From: Xanthobacter sp. NM-25
GTDB taxonomy: Bacteria; Pseudomonadota; Alphaproteobacteria; Rhizobiales; Xanthobacteraceae
Direction of reading: 5' to 3'
Length of the DNA stretch: 64,000 bases
NCBI RefSeq assembly: GCF_022138605.1
Contig: NZ_JACBFS010000003.1
Coordinates: 1-64,000 of the forward strand
Position numbers and translations under genes: made by a program. The notes beneath the pieces were generated by a model. It ran no database searches. It was not told where the DNA came from and saw nothing but the letters and a program-made list of their open reading frames with translations. Below are positions 7,196 to 15,986 of this stretch, in pieces. Every line of letters starts with the position of its first letter. Position 1 is the stretch's first letter.

Positions 7196-7753
7196 ATGTC
7201 GGAAAACTCCAATCGGGATCTCCTTTTGCGCACCGCGTCCGGCCTCTTCCGGCGGAAGGGCTATGACGGTGTCGGACTGAACGAAATCCTTGCCGCCTCT
7301 GGGCTGCCCAAGGGGTCGCTGTACTACCATTTCCCCAGAGGCAAGCGTGAATTGGCGGAGGCGGCGACCGCCTGGGCTGGGCAGGCTGTCGAGACTTTGG
7401 TGGAGCGGATCTTTGCGGCTGCCACCGATTTCCCGAGTGGCGCGGCGGCGATCCCGCGCGCAATTGCCGATACGGTGAAGCAGAAGGGGCAAGTCCTGGC
7501 CTGCCCCGTCGCCAGCATCCTACAGGCCGGGACACAGGACGAGCGACTACGTCTCGCGGCTCGGCAGGTCATATCGAGCTGGACCGTCTGTGTCGCCAAG
7601 CACGCCGGTCGCCTCGGGCACCCCTCTCCCCAGAGCGCGGCTGAATCCCTCATCATCCAGCTTGAAGGCGCGTGGCTGCTGGCTCTCGCCGAGCAGAATG
7701 GCGGCCCCCTCGAACGTCTGGCGGACCGGTTGTCCGAGCGCGCGATGGTCTGA
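7196..7753 (+). CDS. TetR-family repressor (LmrA/YxaF-like)
   Basis: 185 residues. The N-terminal TetR HTH (residues 5-50) includes GYDGVGLNEILAASGLPKGSLYYHFPRGK, and the PKGSLYYHFP recognition helix is strongly conserved. The C-terminal ligand-binding part, with GQVLACPVASI, resembles the YxaF/LmrA branch. It is divergent from the hydrolase gene, and two TAGACC-N4-GGTCTA-like palindromes fill the 72-bp gap, so it probably represses both itself and the hydrolase and releases DNA on binding a small lipophilic or aromatic compound. Confidence 0.88.
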   Translation: MSENSNRDLLLRTASGLFRRKGYDGVGLNEILAASGLPKGSLYYHFPRGKRELAEAATAWAGQAVETLVERIFAAATDFPSGAAAIPRAIADTVKQKGQVLACPVASILQAGTQDERLRLAARQVISSWTVCVAKHAGRLGHPSPQSAAESLIIQLEGAWLLALAEQNGGPLERLADRLSERAMV

Positions 7754-7818
7754 TCATCGCAACCGCACGAAACTGTCGTTGACCCCTAACTGAAACGCCG
7801 GGAAAACTTGCGTCAGCT

Positions 7819-8775
7819 TCACACCGCCGGTCCGCTGGTATCGAGATTTGCTTCCCAGAATGGTGGGTCGCGCAGTCGAGAGGCAATCCAAGAGATAAGA
7901 GTCTCGGCAATCGGACGCGGCTCGCGTCGACGTGAGTGCAGTGCCCAAAGATCGACGGGTGCAATAGAAAAATCGAGCTTCAGCGCGATTATCCGACCCG
8001 CCGCGATATCGTCGGCGACGAAGAAGCTCGGCAGGTTGCCGATGCCAATTCCTGCCAAAACGGCATCGCGCACGGCCTCGCCGTTGTTTGCGAGCAGGAC
8101 GGTGCGAGGAGGTTTCGCATTGACCAACTTGCCACTGTCAGACTGAAATCGCCAATCCTGCGTGCTCTGCAACAGACTGTATGCGATGCCTCGATGATGT
8201 CCAAGTTCTCCGACTGTTCGAGGCCGGCCGTGGTTCTCAATATAGCTGGGGCTGGCACATATAATGCGGCGGATCGCACATAGTCGTCGCCCGACAAGAT
8301 CGCTATCACGCATCTGACCAATACGCAGCGCCACATCATAGTTCTCTGCGGCGATATCGACGAAGCGGTCATCATAGGTGATCTCAGCGTCGACATTTGG
8401 ATGCTCGGCCAAATAATCGGTAATGATCGCACCAAGATAGCGCACGCCCAGTCCCGCCGAAGTGGTGATCTTGATGCGTCCGCCGAGCTCCTCGGGGTTG
8501 ATGGTTACGACTTGGAAGAGATCATCAAGGGACCCGAGCAGCGGCCGTGCACCCTCTGCCAATACACGTCCACGCTCCGTCAACGAAAGCCGTTGGCCGC
8601 GATTGAAAAGCGTCACTCCGAGCGCCTTCTCCAGCGCGGTTACCCGTTCGCTGAAAACGGACTTGGCGACGCCGCTCCTGCGCGCGGCCGCCGAGATTCC
8701 GCCCGCCTCGACCACGGCGAGGAAGGCGCGGAGAGTGACCAGATCGACGCTCGTGGCGCGTTGAGGCGAGATCAT
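7819..8775 (-). CDS. LysR-family transcriptional regulator
   Basis: 318 residues with an N-terminal LysR HTH (residues 9-68: LVTLRAFLAVVEAGG, AAARRSGVAKSVFSERV) and a substrate-binding domain from about residue 98. The DFS..PVDLWALHSRRREP end is typical of the LysR group that controls small oxidoreductase genes. It is divergent from the luciferase-like monooxygenase at 8879 with a 103-bp gap and is the most likely regulator of the monooxygenase-flavodoxin-DoxX unit. No convincing dyad was picked out in the gap. Confidence 0.88.
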   Translation of the reverse strand: MISPQRATSVDLVTLRAFLAVVEAGGISAAARRSGVAKSVFSERVTALEKALGVTLFNRGQRLSLTERGRVLAEGARPLLGSLDDLFQVVTINPEELGGRIKITTSAGLGVRYLGAIITDYLAEHPNVDAEITYDDRFVDIAAENYDVALRIGQMRDSDLVGRRLCAIRRIICASPSYIENHGRPRTVGELGHHRGIAYSLLQSTQDWRFQSDSGKLVNAKPPRTVLLANNGEAVRDAVLAGIGIGNLPSFFVADDIAAGRIIALKLDFSIAPVDLWALHSRRREPRPIAETLISWIASRLRDPPFWEANLDTSGPAV

Positions 8776-8878
8776 ATGCCAGATCTATCGTTCGAAATAG
8801 CCGAACACAAGGTTCGCCATCTCCCATCTTTGAGAAAGGGGGCGGGACGGGCCATTGTGGCTCGAACAAGGATCGGCA

Positions 8879-9940
8879 ATGGAAATCGGACTTTACACTT
8901 TTGGGGACCTCACGCCGCACCCGGTAACGAAGCAGCCTCCGTCCGGTGCGCAAAGGGTTGCCGAAATCACCGCAGCAGCGCGGCTTGCCGACGAAGCGGG
9001 CCTGGATGTGTTCGGCATTGGAGAACATCATCGGCTCGATTATGCGGTGTCGACACCGGCTGTGGTGCTGTCAGCCATCGCCGCACAGACGAAATCCATT
9101 CGCTTGACGAGTGCCGTGACCGTTCTTGCTGCCGCCGATCCCGTGCGGGTATTCGAAGATTTCGCGACGCTCGACCTCGTGTCGGAAGGCCGCGCCGAGA
9201 TTATGGCGGGACGCGGCGCCTTCGTGGAGCCATTCCCCTTATTCGGCTACGATCTCGATCATTATGAGGAAGTCTTCGTCGAAAACTATGCGCTCTTGCG
9301 AAAGCTCGGAGCTTCGGAGCGCGTCTCGTGGCGCGGCAGATTCCGGTTAGAACTGCGTGATGCCGCTGTCGCGCCGCGCCCCCAACAGAAGGACATTCCT
9401 GTCTGGATCGCCGTCGGCGGAAGTCCCCAGAGCGCCGTACGCACCGCCGCTCTCGGCGCGCCGATGGTCCTCGCCGCGCTCGGCGGCCCGATCGCCGCGC
9501 GGCAGGGCATTGTCGATCTCTACCGTCGGTCAGCGCCAGAAGATGCCGTTGGTCTAAGAGTTGCGCTCGCCAGCCACACCCATATCGGGGCCACTTCGCA
9601 GGCGGCACGGGACACCTTCCACGCCCACTACTCGCATTATTGGCACCATGCATCGGGCGGGCGCATGCCTCTTATGTCGCGCGCGCAGTTTGATCAGGCG
9701 GCCGCGCCAGGCTTGGCGCTCATGGTCGGGTCGCCGCAGGAGCTCATTGACCGGCTGCTGCTGGCGCATGAATTGTTAGGCATCGATCGCTTCCTGGCGC
9801 AGATCGACGTCGGCGCGCTGCCCTACACCGAAGTTGCCGCCGTGATCGAGCGTCTTGCGACGCAGGTTGCTCCGGTTGTGCGCAAGGCGACTCGAACGCC
9901 ATCAACCTCTGATGATCCCTTGCCTATGACAGCCCCATGA
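8879..9940 (+). CDS. LLM-class flavin-dependent oxidoreductase
   Basis: 353-residue bacterial-luciferase-like TIM-barrel protein. It uses reduced flavin (FMNH2 or F420) to oxidise a small substrate. Family features are GIGEHHRLDYAVSTPAVVLSA (about residues 45-65), SAVTVLAAADPVRVFEDFATLD and GRAEIMAGRGAFVEPFPLFGY. ATG 8879 is chosen because AAGGA lies six bases upstream; an ATG at 8855 is in frame but unsupported. It is followed by a flavodoxin-like quinone reductase and DoxX, a set seen in stress-responsive operons under LysR control. Substrate unknown. Confidence 0.88.
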   Translation: MEIGLYTFGDLTPHPVTKQPPSGAQRVAEITAAARLADEAGLDVFGIGEHHRLDYAVSTPAVVLSAIAAQTKSIRLTSAVTVLAAADPVRVFEDFATLDLVSEGRAEIMAGRGAFVEPFPLFGYDLDHYEEVFVENYALLRKLGASERVSWRGRFRLELRDAAVAPRPQQKDIPVWIAVGGSPQSAVRTAALGAPMVLAALGGPIAARQGIVDLYRRSAPEDAVGLRVALASHTHIGATSQAARDTFHAHYSHYWHHASGGRMPLMSRAQFDQAAAPGLALMVGSPQELIDRLLLAHELLGIDRFLAQIDVGALPYTEVAAVIERLATQVAPVVRKATRTPSTSDDPLPMTAP

Positions 9941-10005
9941 TGGAGGGCGTTGCGTCATACGCTGAACCATCGAAAACAACCACTTTTAAACACGGAGCAT
10001 CACCG

Positions 10006-10575
10006 ATGATCAAAATCGCCATCGTTTTCCATTCTGGCTACGGTCACACTCGGCGCGTTGCCGAGCACGTCCGGCAGGGCGCGGCGAGCACGGGAGCTGA
10101 GGTCGAGCTGATCGCGATCGATGCCGAGGGCCATGTGCCAGAGGGGACCTGGGAGGGGCTCAAGGCCGCTGACGCCATCATCTTCGGGGCGCCGACCTAT
10201 ATGGGCGGGCCGTCTTGGCAATTCAAGAAATTCGCTGATGCGTCCAGTAAGCCTTGGTATGGGATGGAGTGGAAAAACAAGATCGCCGCCGGCTTTACCA
10301 ATTCGGCAACGTTGAACGGCGACAAAGAATCAACGCTGATGTACCTGTCGACGCTGGCAGCCCAGCACAAGATGCTTTGGACGGGCAGCGGCATGCACCC
10401 ATCAAACAGCAAGGCGTCGACCCGTGATGACCTGAATAATCTCGGCGGCTATCGCGGCCTGCTGGTGGTTTCGCCGTCGGACGCGGCGGTCGATGAAATG
10501 ATCCCGGGAGATCTGAAGACGGCTGAAGCCTTCGGCGCAAACGTGGCCGAGGTGGCGCGAGAGGTTAAGGGCTAA
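10006..10575 (+). CDS. Flavodoxin-family NAD(P)H:quinone reductase (WrbA-like)
   Basis: 189 residues. The flavodoxin P-loop for FMN phosphate is HSGYGHTRRVAEHV (residues 8-21), followed by GAPTYMGGPSWQFKKFAD (about 64-80), the flavin-contacting loop of WrbA-like reductases. The expected role is two-electron reduction of quinones, preventing redox cycling. ATG 10006 has GGAG eight bases upstream. It lies 65 bp after the luciferase-like gene and 57 bp before doxX, same strand, so one transcript is likely. Confidence 0.88.
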   Translation: MIKIAIVFHSGYGHTRRVAEHVRQGAASTGAEVELIAIDAEGHVPEGTWEGLKAADAIIFGAPTYMGGPSWQFKKFADASSKPWYGMEWKNKIAAGFTNSATLNGDKESTLMYLSTLAAQHKMLWTGSGMHPSNSKASTRDDLNNLGGYRGLLVVSPSDAAVDEMIPGDLKTAEAFGANVAEVAREVKG

Positions 10576-10632
10576 GAGCGTGCCGTCTGAGTGCTTAAGA
10601 ACGCGAACTATCTCTCATGTGCCGATCAAGGG

Positions 10633-11094
10633 ATGACCGCTCAAATGCATCAGACAGTGTTGCAGAAATCACTTCTTCTCGCCATGCGGCTTCTTGTCGG
10701 ATGGCTCTTTCTCCGAGCGGGGCTGCGTCAACTTTTCAGTGGTGAATGGACGGCTGCAAATCTTCTAGGGGGAGCCCAAAATCTGAAATTCGTTTTCGAT
10801 TTCATGATGCAGCCGCCCCTCCTGAATATCATCGATACCATCGTGCCGCTGGTGCATCTCGTGCTTGCCCTGTCGTTCATTCTAGGGATCTTCGTGAGCT
10901 TGGCGGGGGCGGTCGGGGCGACCCTTATGATGCTCTATTTCCTTCCTGTGGTGCAATTTTCATGGAGTCCACCACCGGCGATTACGAATGAGCACATCGT
11001 CTACGCACTTATCATGCTTTATCTTGCTTCCGTTGACGCGGGTCGCGTTTGGGGGTTGCAGACAGTGATCGACAAATTAAGGAGCCGACGCTGA
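10633..11094 (+). CDS. DoxX-family inner-membrane protein
   Basis: About 153 residues with four hydrophobic segments (near SLLLAMRLLVGWLFLRAGL, NIIDTIVPLVHLVLALSFI, LAGAVGATLMMLYFLPVV, HIVYALIMLYLASVDAG), the DoxX arrangement. DoxX proteins take part in membrane-linked thiol and quinone redox chemistry. The start is uncertain: GTG 10591, ATG 10633 and ATG 10645 are all in frame, and none has an ideal ribosome site. It is last in the LysR-linked oxidoreductase unit. Confidence 0.8.
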   Translation: MTAQMHQTVLQKSLLLAMRLLVGWLFLRAGLRQLFSGEWTAANLLGGAQNLKFVFDFMMQPPLLNIIDTIVPLVHLVLALSFILGIFVSLAGAVGATLMMLYFLPVVQFSWSPPPAITNEHIVYALIMLYLASVDAGRVWGLQTVIDKLRSRR

Positions 11095-11183
11095 TATACG
11101 CGTCGGCGCTGGCGGCTCGCGCCGGATGCTGAGGGCCGGAAGCAGCCCGCATTCGTCAGCAACACGGCATCGATCGGCGCCGA

Positions 11184-11801
11184 TCAATCCGGCTTGGCCG
11201 TGCCTGCTGGGGTCCGCCCTTTGCGCAGTATCTTTTCTTTGCGCGGCCGGGGATTGCGTTCGTCCTCAACGATTGCGGGGGCTGCTGCCACAAGCTCCAT
11301 CAGATACCCGACCTCAGCGGCAAGCCTGCGTTCGGTATGGCGCAGCGCCCATTCCTCGGCCACGCCGACGTAGGGGAGCGCGCCCTCGATCATGGCGCGA
11401 CGCTCGTCCAGAAGCCTCTGCGTGCGCGCGAGCCGATCGGTCAGGAGGCCGGTAAAGGCGGCCGCGTCGGCCGGCTTGGCTTTGGTCAAAGCAAGGTCGA
11501 ATGGGTCGTATCTGAACCAGATCTCCGTCAGGCCGCCATCACGCAGTTCCGCCAAAGCCTGGCGACCCGTTTCCGTAATCTCGTAGAGCTGCCGTGTGGG
11601 GCGGTTGCCATCCTTCTCCTGTCCGGCTTCGCGCAGCAACCCTTCGGCCGCCAGCCGTTTCATCGCGCCATAGACCGCGCCGACCGGAATGTCGGTCCAG
11701 AACGGCACCCGCTTCTTCTCCGCTTCAAGTCGCAGCCTGTGGCCGTGCATAGGTCCCAGTTCGGCGAAGGAGGACAGGATGAAGAGCCGGATCGAAGACA
11801 T
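11184..11801 (-). CDS. PadR-family repressor
   Basis: 205 residues from ATG 11801 (MSSIRLFILSSFAELGPMHGH, the usual PadR start). The winged helix occupies residues 3-85, including IPVGAVYGAMKRLAAEGLL, and a C-terminal helical domain (residues 100-180) mediates dimerisation. A longer frame to 11834 would run into the operator-like repeats and is rejected. It is divergent from a quinone-reductase-like gene at 11905, with two direct TGAGAGTATAT repeats in the gap. PadR proteins sense phenolic or other small ligands. Confidence 0.87.
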   Translation of the reverse strand: MSSIRLFILSSFAELGPMHGHRLRLEAEKKRVPFWTDIPVGAVYGAMKRLAAEGLLREAGQEKDGNRPTRQLYEITETGRQALAELRDGGLTEIWFRYDPFDLALTKAKPADAAAFTGLLTDRLARTQRLLDERRAMIEGALPYVGVAEEWALRHTERRLAAEVGYLMELVAAAPAIVEDERNPRPRKEKILRKGRTPAGTAKPD

Positions 11802-11819
11802 ATTGCTTAAATGCTCCCG

Positions 11820-11847
11820 TGAGAGTATATACATGAGAGTATATCAT
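11820..11847. promoter_or_regulatory. PadR operator candidate, two direct repeats
   Basis: Two adjacent 14-bp units TGAGAGTATATACA and TGAGAGTATATCAT, the first containing the palindrome GTATATAC. They sit 19 bp upstream of the PadR start and 58 bp upstream of the divergent reductase, and would cover a promoter for either gene. Confidence 0.65.
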
Positions 11848-11904
11848 GCGGGCTGACGCGCCGCAAACGTGAGCACCCGCCCCAGCCCCGTCCGAAAGGT
11901 CGCC

Positions 11905-12828
11905 ATGAAATCCATCCGCATCCATGCCTTCAATGGGCCAGCGGTCATTGAGGAAGTTCCCGTCCCGGCATTCGCCGCGGACCAGATGTTGGTTCGCATC
12001 CAGGCTTCCGCGCTCAATCCGCTTGACATCGGCCTGCTGACAGGCTGGGCGGCGCAGTTCTTCCCGATCACCTTTCCTTATGTGCTCGGTAGCGACTTCG
12101 CCGGTGTCATCGAGCGGGTCGGCGCATCCGTCGAGGGCTTCAAGCCAGGGGACGCGGTGATCGTATGGGCCGACCCGCTGACGGGTGGCGGCTTGTCTGA
12201 ATATGCCGCCGTGCCGGCCTCCCATTGCGTGCCGCTGCCCTCGGCGCTGACACCAGTCGAAGGGGCCGCCATACCCACCGCTGGCAGCACGGCCTGGCAC
12301 GGTCTGTTCTCGGTCGGTCATTTGAAGGCTGGCGAGACTGTGCTGATCCACGGGGCCGCCGGAGGGGTCGGCATGTTCGCGGTGCAGTTCGCCAAAAAGG
12401 CGGGCGCGCGAGTCCTGGCCACGGCGTCTGGCGATGGCGTCGATCTGTCGCGGTCGCTGGGTGCCGATGAGGTCGTGGACTACAAGCAGCAGGATTTCGC
12501 GCAGGTCTTCAGCGGTGTTGATCTTGTCTTCGATCTTGTCGGCGGCGAGACGCAAGCGCGCAGCTATTCGGTCATCAAGCAAGGCGGGCGCCTCGTGACG
12601 CCGGTCAGCCCTCCGGATGAGGCGACGGCCAAGGCGCATGGCGTGTCAGCGACCATGATGTACGTCAAACCCTATGCATCGCAGCTCGGCGACGTCGTTC
12701 ACGCCGTTGTTCAGGACGGCCTCAAGGTGGTGTTCGACACGTCTGTCCCCTTCGCGGCCTTCGGCGAGGCAATCGAACGTCAGAAATCCCGCCACGCGCG
12801 CGGCAAGATCGTCATCACCCAGGTCTGA
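11905..12828 (+). CDS. NADP-dependent quinone oxidoreductase, zinc-independent MDR family
   Basis: 307 residues of the medium-chain dehydrogenase/reductase superfamily. The GroES-like N-terminal domain (residues 1-115, ALNPLDIGLLTGW, VLGSDFAGVIERVG) lacks structural or catalytic zinc cysteines. The Rossmann fold has HGAAGGVGMFAVQFAKKAGARV (about 150-170, AxxGxG type, NADPH). These enzymes reduce quinones or enals. ATG 11905 gives the normal N-terminus (MKSIRIHAFNGPAVIEEV). The aldo-keto reductase begins 25 bp downstream, and the pair is divergent from PadR, suggesting an induced carbonyl or quinone detoxification unit. Confidence 0.9.
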   Translation: MKSIRIHAFNGPAVIEEVPVPAFAADQMLVRIQASALNPLDIGLLTGWAAQFFPITFPYVLGSDFAGVIERVGASVEGFKPGDAVIVWADPLTGGGLSEYAAVPASHCVPLPSALTPVEGAAIPTAGSTAWHGLFSVGHLKAGETVLIHGAAGGVGMFAVQFAKKAGARVLATASGDGVDLSRSLGADEVVDYKQQDFAQVFSGVDLVFDLVGGETQARSYSVIKQGGRLVTPVSPPDEATAKAHGVSATMMYVKPYASQLGDVVHAVVQDGLKVVFDTSVPFAAFGEAIERQKSRHARGKIVITQV

Positions 12829-12853
12829 ACAACAGCCCGAAAGGAATAGTAAC

Positions 12854-13717
12854 ATGACAGATATAGCGAAAGCGGGCGTCTATAAGATGGGCGACCGCGC
12901 CGTGAAGCGGATGGGCTATGGGGCCATGCAACTTGCCGGTCCTCATGTCTTCGGTCCGCCGAAAGAGCATGATGCGGCCATTGCAGTCTTGCGCGCGGCT
13001 GTTGAAGCTGGTGTCGATCACATCGACACCAGCGACTTCTACGGCCCGCACATCACCAATCAGCTGATCCGCGAGGCGCTGCATCCTTATTCGGACAAGC
13101 TCACCATCGTAACCAAGGTTGGCGCAAAACGCGGCGATGACGGATCATGGATGCCGGCGCAGGCCCCCGACGAGCTGAGGGGGGCTGTCCATGACAATCT
13201 GCGGAACCTTGGCCTGGACGTTCTGGATGTGGTGAATTTCCGGGTCATGGGGGAAGTGATGGCCCCCTCGGAGGGCTCGATCGAAGAGCGTTTCACGGCT
13301 CTCGCCGAATTGCGCGAGCAGGGCCTGATCCGCCACCTCGGCCTGAGCAATGCCACGGCGGTGCAGGTGGGCGAGGCGCAGAAGATCGCCCCCGTGGTCT
13401 GCGTGCAGAACGAATACAACATCGTCAACCGCGCCGATGACCCCCTGATTGACCTGCTGGCCGAACAGGGGATCGCCTACGTGCCGTTCTTCCCGCTCGG
13501 CGGGTTCTCTCCGATCCAGTCGGATGCCCTGGCGGCGATCGCGGCACGGGTCGGCGCGACCTCGCGCCAGATCGCCCTCACCTGGCTGTTGGCGCGCGCG
13601 CCGAATGTGCTCCTGATCCCCGGTACGTCCAGCGTCAAGCATCTCCACGAGAACCTTGCCGCGGCCGAGCTGGAACTCTCCGCCGACACGCTTGCCGCGT
13701 TGGACGCCATCGCGTGA
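12854..13717 (+). CDS. Aldo/keto reductase
   Basis: 287-residue (beta/alpha)8 NADPH reductase. Catalytic Asp and Tyr lie in HIDTSDFYGPH (about residues 56-66) and the Lys in VTKVGAKRG (about 87). The fourth tetrad position, usually His, falls in VVNFRVMGE, as in the YdbC-like branch. AAGGA precedes ATG 12854 by ten bases. The cofactor end IPGTSSVKHLHENLAAAELEL is standard. It probably works with the upstream quinone reductase on reactive carbonyls. Confidence 0.9.
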   Translation: MTDIAKAGVYKMGDRAVKRMGYGAMQLAGPHVFGPPKEHDAAIAVLRAAVEAGVDHIDTSDFYGPHITNQLIREALHPYSDKLTIVTKVGAKRGDDGSWMPAQAPDELRGAVHDNLRNLGLDVLDVVNFRVMGEVMAPSEGSIEERFTALAELREQGLIRHLGLSNATAVQVGEAQKIAPVVCVQNEYNIVNRADDPLIDLLAEQGIAYVPFFPLGGFSPIQSDALAAIAARVGATSRQIALTWLLARAPNVLLIPGTSSVKHLHENLAAAELELSADTLAALDAIA

Positions 13718-13817
13718 GCTTGATCAACACGATCCCGGCGGACCAACGCTCGTCGGTATCGACCAGGGTTCCGGCCATCTGCGCGGGAGGAACTGAAACC
13801 CATGCGGGAGCCGTCGA

Positions 13818-14060
13818 ATGGATAATCTCGCCCACTCCCTGATCGGTGCAACGCTTGCACAGACCGACCTCAAGCGGCTGACCGGGTTGGGGACCGCGAC
13901 CCTCGTTATCGGCGCCAATCTCCCCGACCTCGATGCGTTCGGGTTGCTCGTCGGCGAGAACCTTGCATGGCGGCGCGGTTTGACGCACGGTCCGCTCGGC
14001 CTGCTTTTCCTGCCCTTACTGCTCGCCCTTGGGGTGGTGGCGTTCGACAGATGGCAGTGA
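13818..14060 (+). pseudogene. Truncated DUF457/YdjM-like membrane-bound metal hydrolase
   Basis: 80 residues matching the N-terminus of inner-membrane metal-dependent hydrolases: MDNLAHSLIGATLAQTDLKR, then a hydrophobic stretch with ANLPDLDAFG and RRGLTHGPLGLLFLPLLLAL. The family is normally about 320 residues. The frame stops two bases before a GTGCTCCC repeat array (14062), so the gene was cut there, probably by a mobile element. Confidence 0.7.
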
Positions 14061-14061
14061 C

Positions 14062-14158
14062 GTGCTCCCTGAGTTTCGGCCAGCGGGAGCTGGAAAACTC
14101 CGGGGTTTGAAGTGCTCCCCATTTCTAGGCCACCCGTAGCTGGAAAATTCCGGGGTTA
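14062..14158 (+). repeat. Two tandem imperfect repeats, probable IS21-like element end
   Basis: Unit 1 starts at 14062 and unit 2 at 14112 (period 50 bp). Both begin GTGCTCCC and share AGCTGGAAAA.TCCGGGG. Multiple repeats of this style at a terminus resemble IS21-family ends. No transposase is present beside them, so this is a solo end left by deletion. Confidence 0.55.
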
Positions 14159-14211
14159 GGGCTCTTGCCGGCGGGGATGCTGATGAGCCGTTCGGCTTCG
14201 AGCGGGCGATA

Positions 14212-14997
14212 TCAACCGCCGCAATATTCGCTGACCAATCGCTTCATCGTGATTGCGACGTGCTCAATGCGTGGCTTGAGGCGATGGGTGGGGCCACCGA
14301 CGCCGAGCGCCATGGGCGGCTGCCGCGATCTGGCTGGTAGCGGAATTGCTATGGCGCTTACGCTTTCGGTGAGCTGATCACTATAGGCATAGCCGCGCGC
14401 TCGCACCTCCTCCAACTCAGCCGTCAGAACATCCAGCGGCACCACGTCGGCCGGGTCGGTCCGGCGCGCCTCGATCCGCTTGACCAGTTTTCGGATCCGA
14501 TCCAAGGGCTGCATAGAAAGAAGCGCCAACCCTACTGCGCTGCGGCAGATGGGACGCAGAAGCCCAGGCTTCAAATAATATCTCAGAAGCTCTTGGGACT
14601 GCACCGTGTGAATGTATTGGGCAAATATGTCATTCTGGATCGCCAGCATGACTGTTTCGCCAGTTTCTTCCTGTAGCTGTGTCATTAGGGCGATGACCGC
14701 CCCTTCTTTGAAGATCTGGCCCTGAACCCATTCCCCGAGCATCGCCACGCGAATGGTGGGGCAGTATTTTTTTTCTCCAGGATCGTAGCTGATGTAATCG
14801 AGTGACTGCAGACTCTTGAGCAAAGCGAGCGTGCTCGACGGCGGATAGCCAAGATGGTTGGACAGCTCGGTGAGCGACATCGGCTCCTGATGCCGGTCGA
14901 ACAATTCCAATATTTCGATCACGCGCCGCGCGGATTTGACGCCCGCCGACCGGCGGGCATCGGGGCCGTCTTCCGGGCTCAGGGGAGCATCTCGCAT
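14212..14997 (-). CDS. IclR-family transcriptional regulator
   Basis: 261 residues. The N-terminal winged HTH (residues 20-80: VKSARRVIEILELFDRH, MSLTELSNHLGYPPSSTLALLKSL) is followed by the IclR effector domain (residues 95-255, with LLRPICRSAVGLALLS and RGYAYSDQLTESVSAIAIPL). IclR proteins commonly control catabolism of aromatic or organic acids. It is followed, upstream on the same strand, by an SDR, an aldehyde dehydrogenase and a Bug receptor, and probably regulates these and the divergent acyl-CoA genes. Both ends look intact. Confidence 0.88.
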   Translation of the reverse strand: MRDAPLSPEDGPDARRSAGVKSARRVIEILELFDRHQEPMSLTELSNHLGYPPSSTLALLKSLQSLDYISYDPGEKKYCPTIRVAMLGEWVQGQIFKEGAVIALMTQLQEETGETVMLAIQNDIFAQYIHTVQSQELLRYYLKPGLLRPICRSAVGLALLSMQPLDRIRKLVKRIEARRTDPADVVPLDVLTAELEEVRARGYAYSDQLTESVSAIAIPLPARSRQPPMALGVGGPTHRLKPRIEHVAITMKRLVSEYCGG

Positions 14998-15071
14998 GAA
15001 CGATCAACCGTCGCAGAATGGGAGGCCACAATCGATATTGTGGCCGCCATGTTCAGCAGGCTGCCTTGCCG

Positions 15072-15962
15072 TCAATCCGGCAAAGCAGGCGCGTCGAACG
15101 CGACAGATAGGGCAATCGCCTCCCAGGCGTCAAACTCGGCTGTTCCCGCCGCGATCTTGCTGCGCACCCGCGCCAATGCATCCTCCCCCAGAGGAAGCCG
15201 CAGGGGCACCGCATCTAGCCGCGATAGGCGGACAAGGACTTTGCCGAGCTTCTTGGGATCATTGGGCTGTGCGCCATCGCGCTGGGCCATGCGTTCTTGC
15301 GTGGTGCTGACGGCGGTGCCGGCATAGGCTAGGATCTGGTGCGCCGGTTTGCGAAGTGAGGCTCCGGCGAAAAGGGTGCGAAAAGAGCCGGGTTCCAGGA
15401 TCGTCACCTTGATCCCGAACGGCGCCACCTCCTGTGCGAGCGCATCGGAAAATCCCTCTACCGCGAACTTACTCGCCGCATAGAAGGCGAAGCCCGGCGA
15501 CGCCGCATAGCCGCCCAGGGAGGAGGTGTTGAAGATGTGGCCGCAGCCGCGCCCGCGCATGTGTGGTAAGATTGCCTTGGTCACTTCCGCAAGTCCGAAG
15601 AAATTAACCTCGAACATCGGCCGATATTCGCTGGCAGAGGTTTCCTCGGCTGCACCTAGAATGCCGAACCCCGCGTTGTTGAGCAGGACGTCGATGGCGC
15701 CTGCGCGGGACAGGGCGGCCTCGACCACCTCTCCGATCCGTTGCGTATTGGTCACGTCGAGCTGGAAGCCGTGCGCTGTGCCCGGAAACGCATCGATGAG
15801 CGGCTTGATGTTCGCCTCGTCCCGGGCGGTGAGGATGACCGTGTCGCCATATTCGAGCACCACCTGAGCGACCGCGTAGCCCATGCCGGAATCGCATCCG
15901 GTTATGAACCAGACCTTGCCAGGTTCGGCATTGGTTGATCCAGTCCTGCCTGTGTTAGTCAT
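15072..15962 (-). CDS. Short-chain dehydrogenase/reductase
   Basis: 296-residue classical SDR. The nucleotide-binding motif is TGCDSGMG (residues 20-27), then LDVTN, NNAGFG (about 93), Ser in NTSSLGGYAAS (about 143) and the catalytic YAASK (about 158). The SMG-type fold with Asp/Arg after beta-2 (ILTARDEA) suggests NADP. It is in line with the aldehyde dehydrogenase gene 24 bp upstream on the same strand, so an alcohol-to-aldehyde-to-acid sequence is possible. Substrate not identifiable. Confidence 0.88.
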   Translation of the reverse strand: MTNTGRTGSTNAEPGKVWFITGCDSGMGYAVAQVVLEYGDTVILTARDEANIKPLIDAFPGTAHGFQLDVTNTQRIGEVVEAALSRAGAIDVLLNNAGFGILGAAEETSASEYRPMFEVNFFGLAEVTKAILPHMRGRGCGHIFNTSSLGGYAASPGFAFYAASKFAVEGFSDALAQEVAPFGIKVTILEPGSFRTLFAGASLRKPAHQILAYAGTAVSTTQERMAQRDGAQPNDPKKLGKVLVRLSRLDAVPLRLPLGEDALARVRSKIAAGTAEFDAWEAIALSVAFDAPALPD

Positions 15963-15986
15963 GTTCAGAATTCCGCCGCCATTGAC

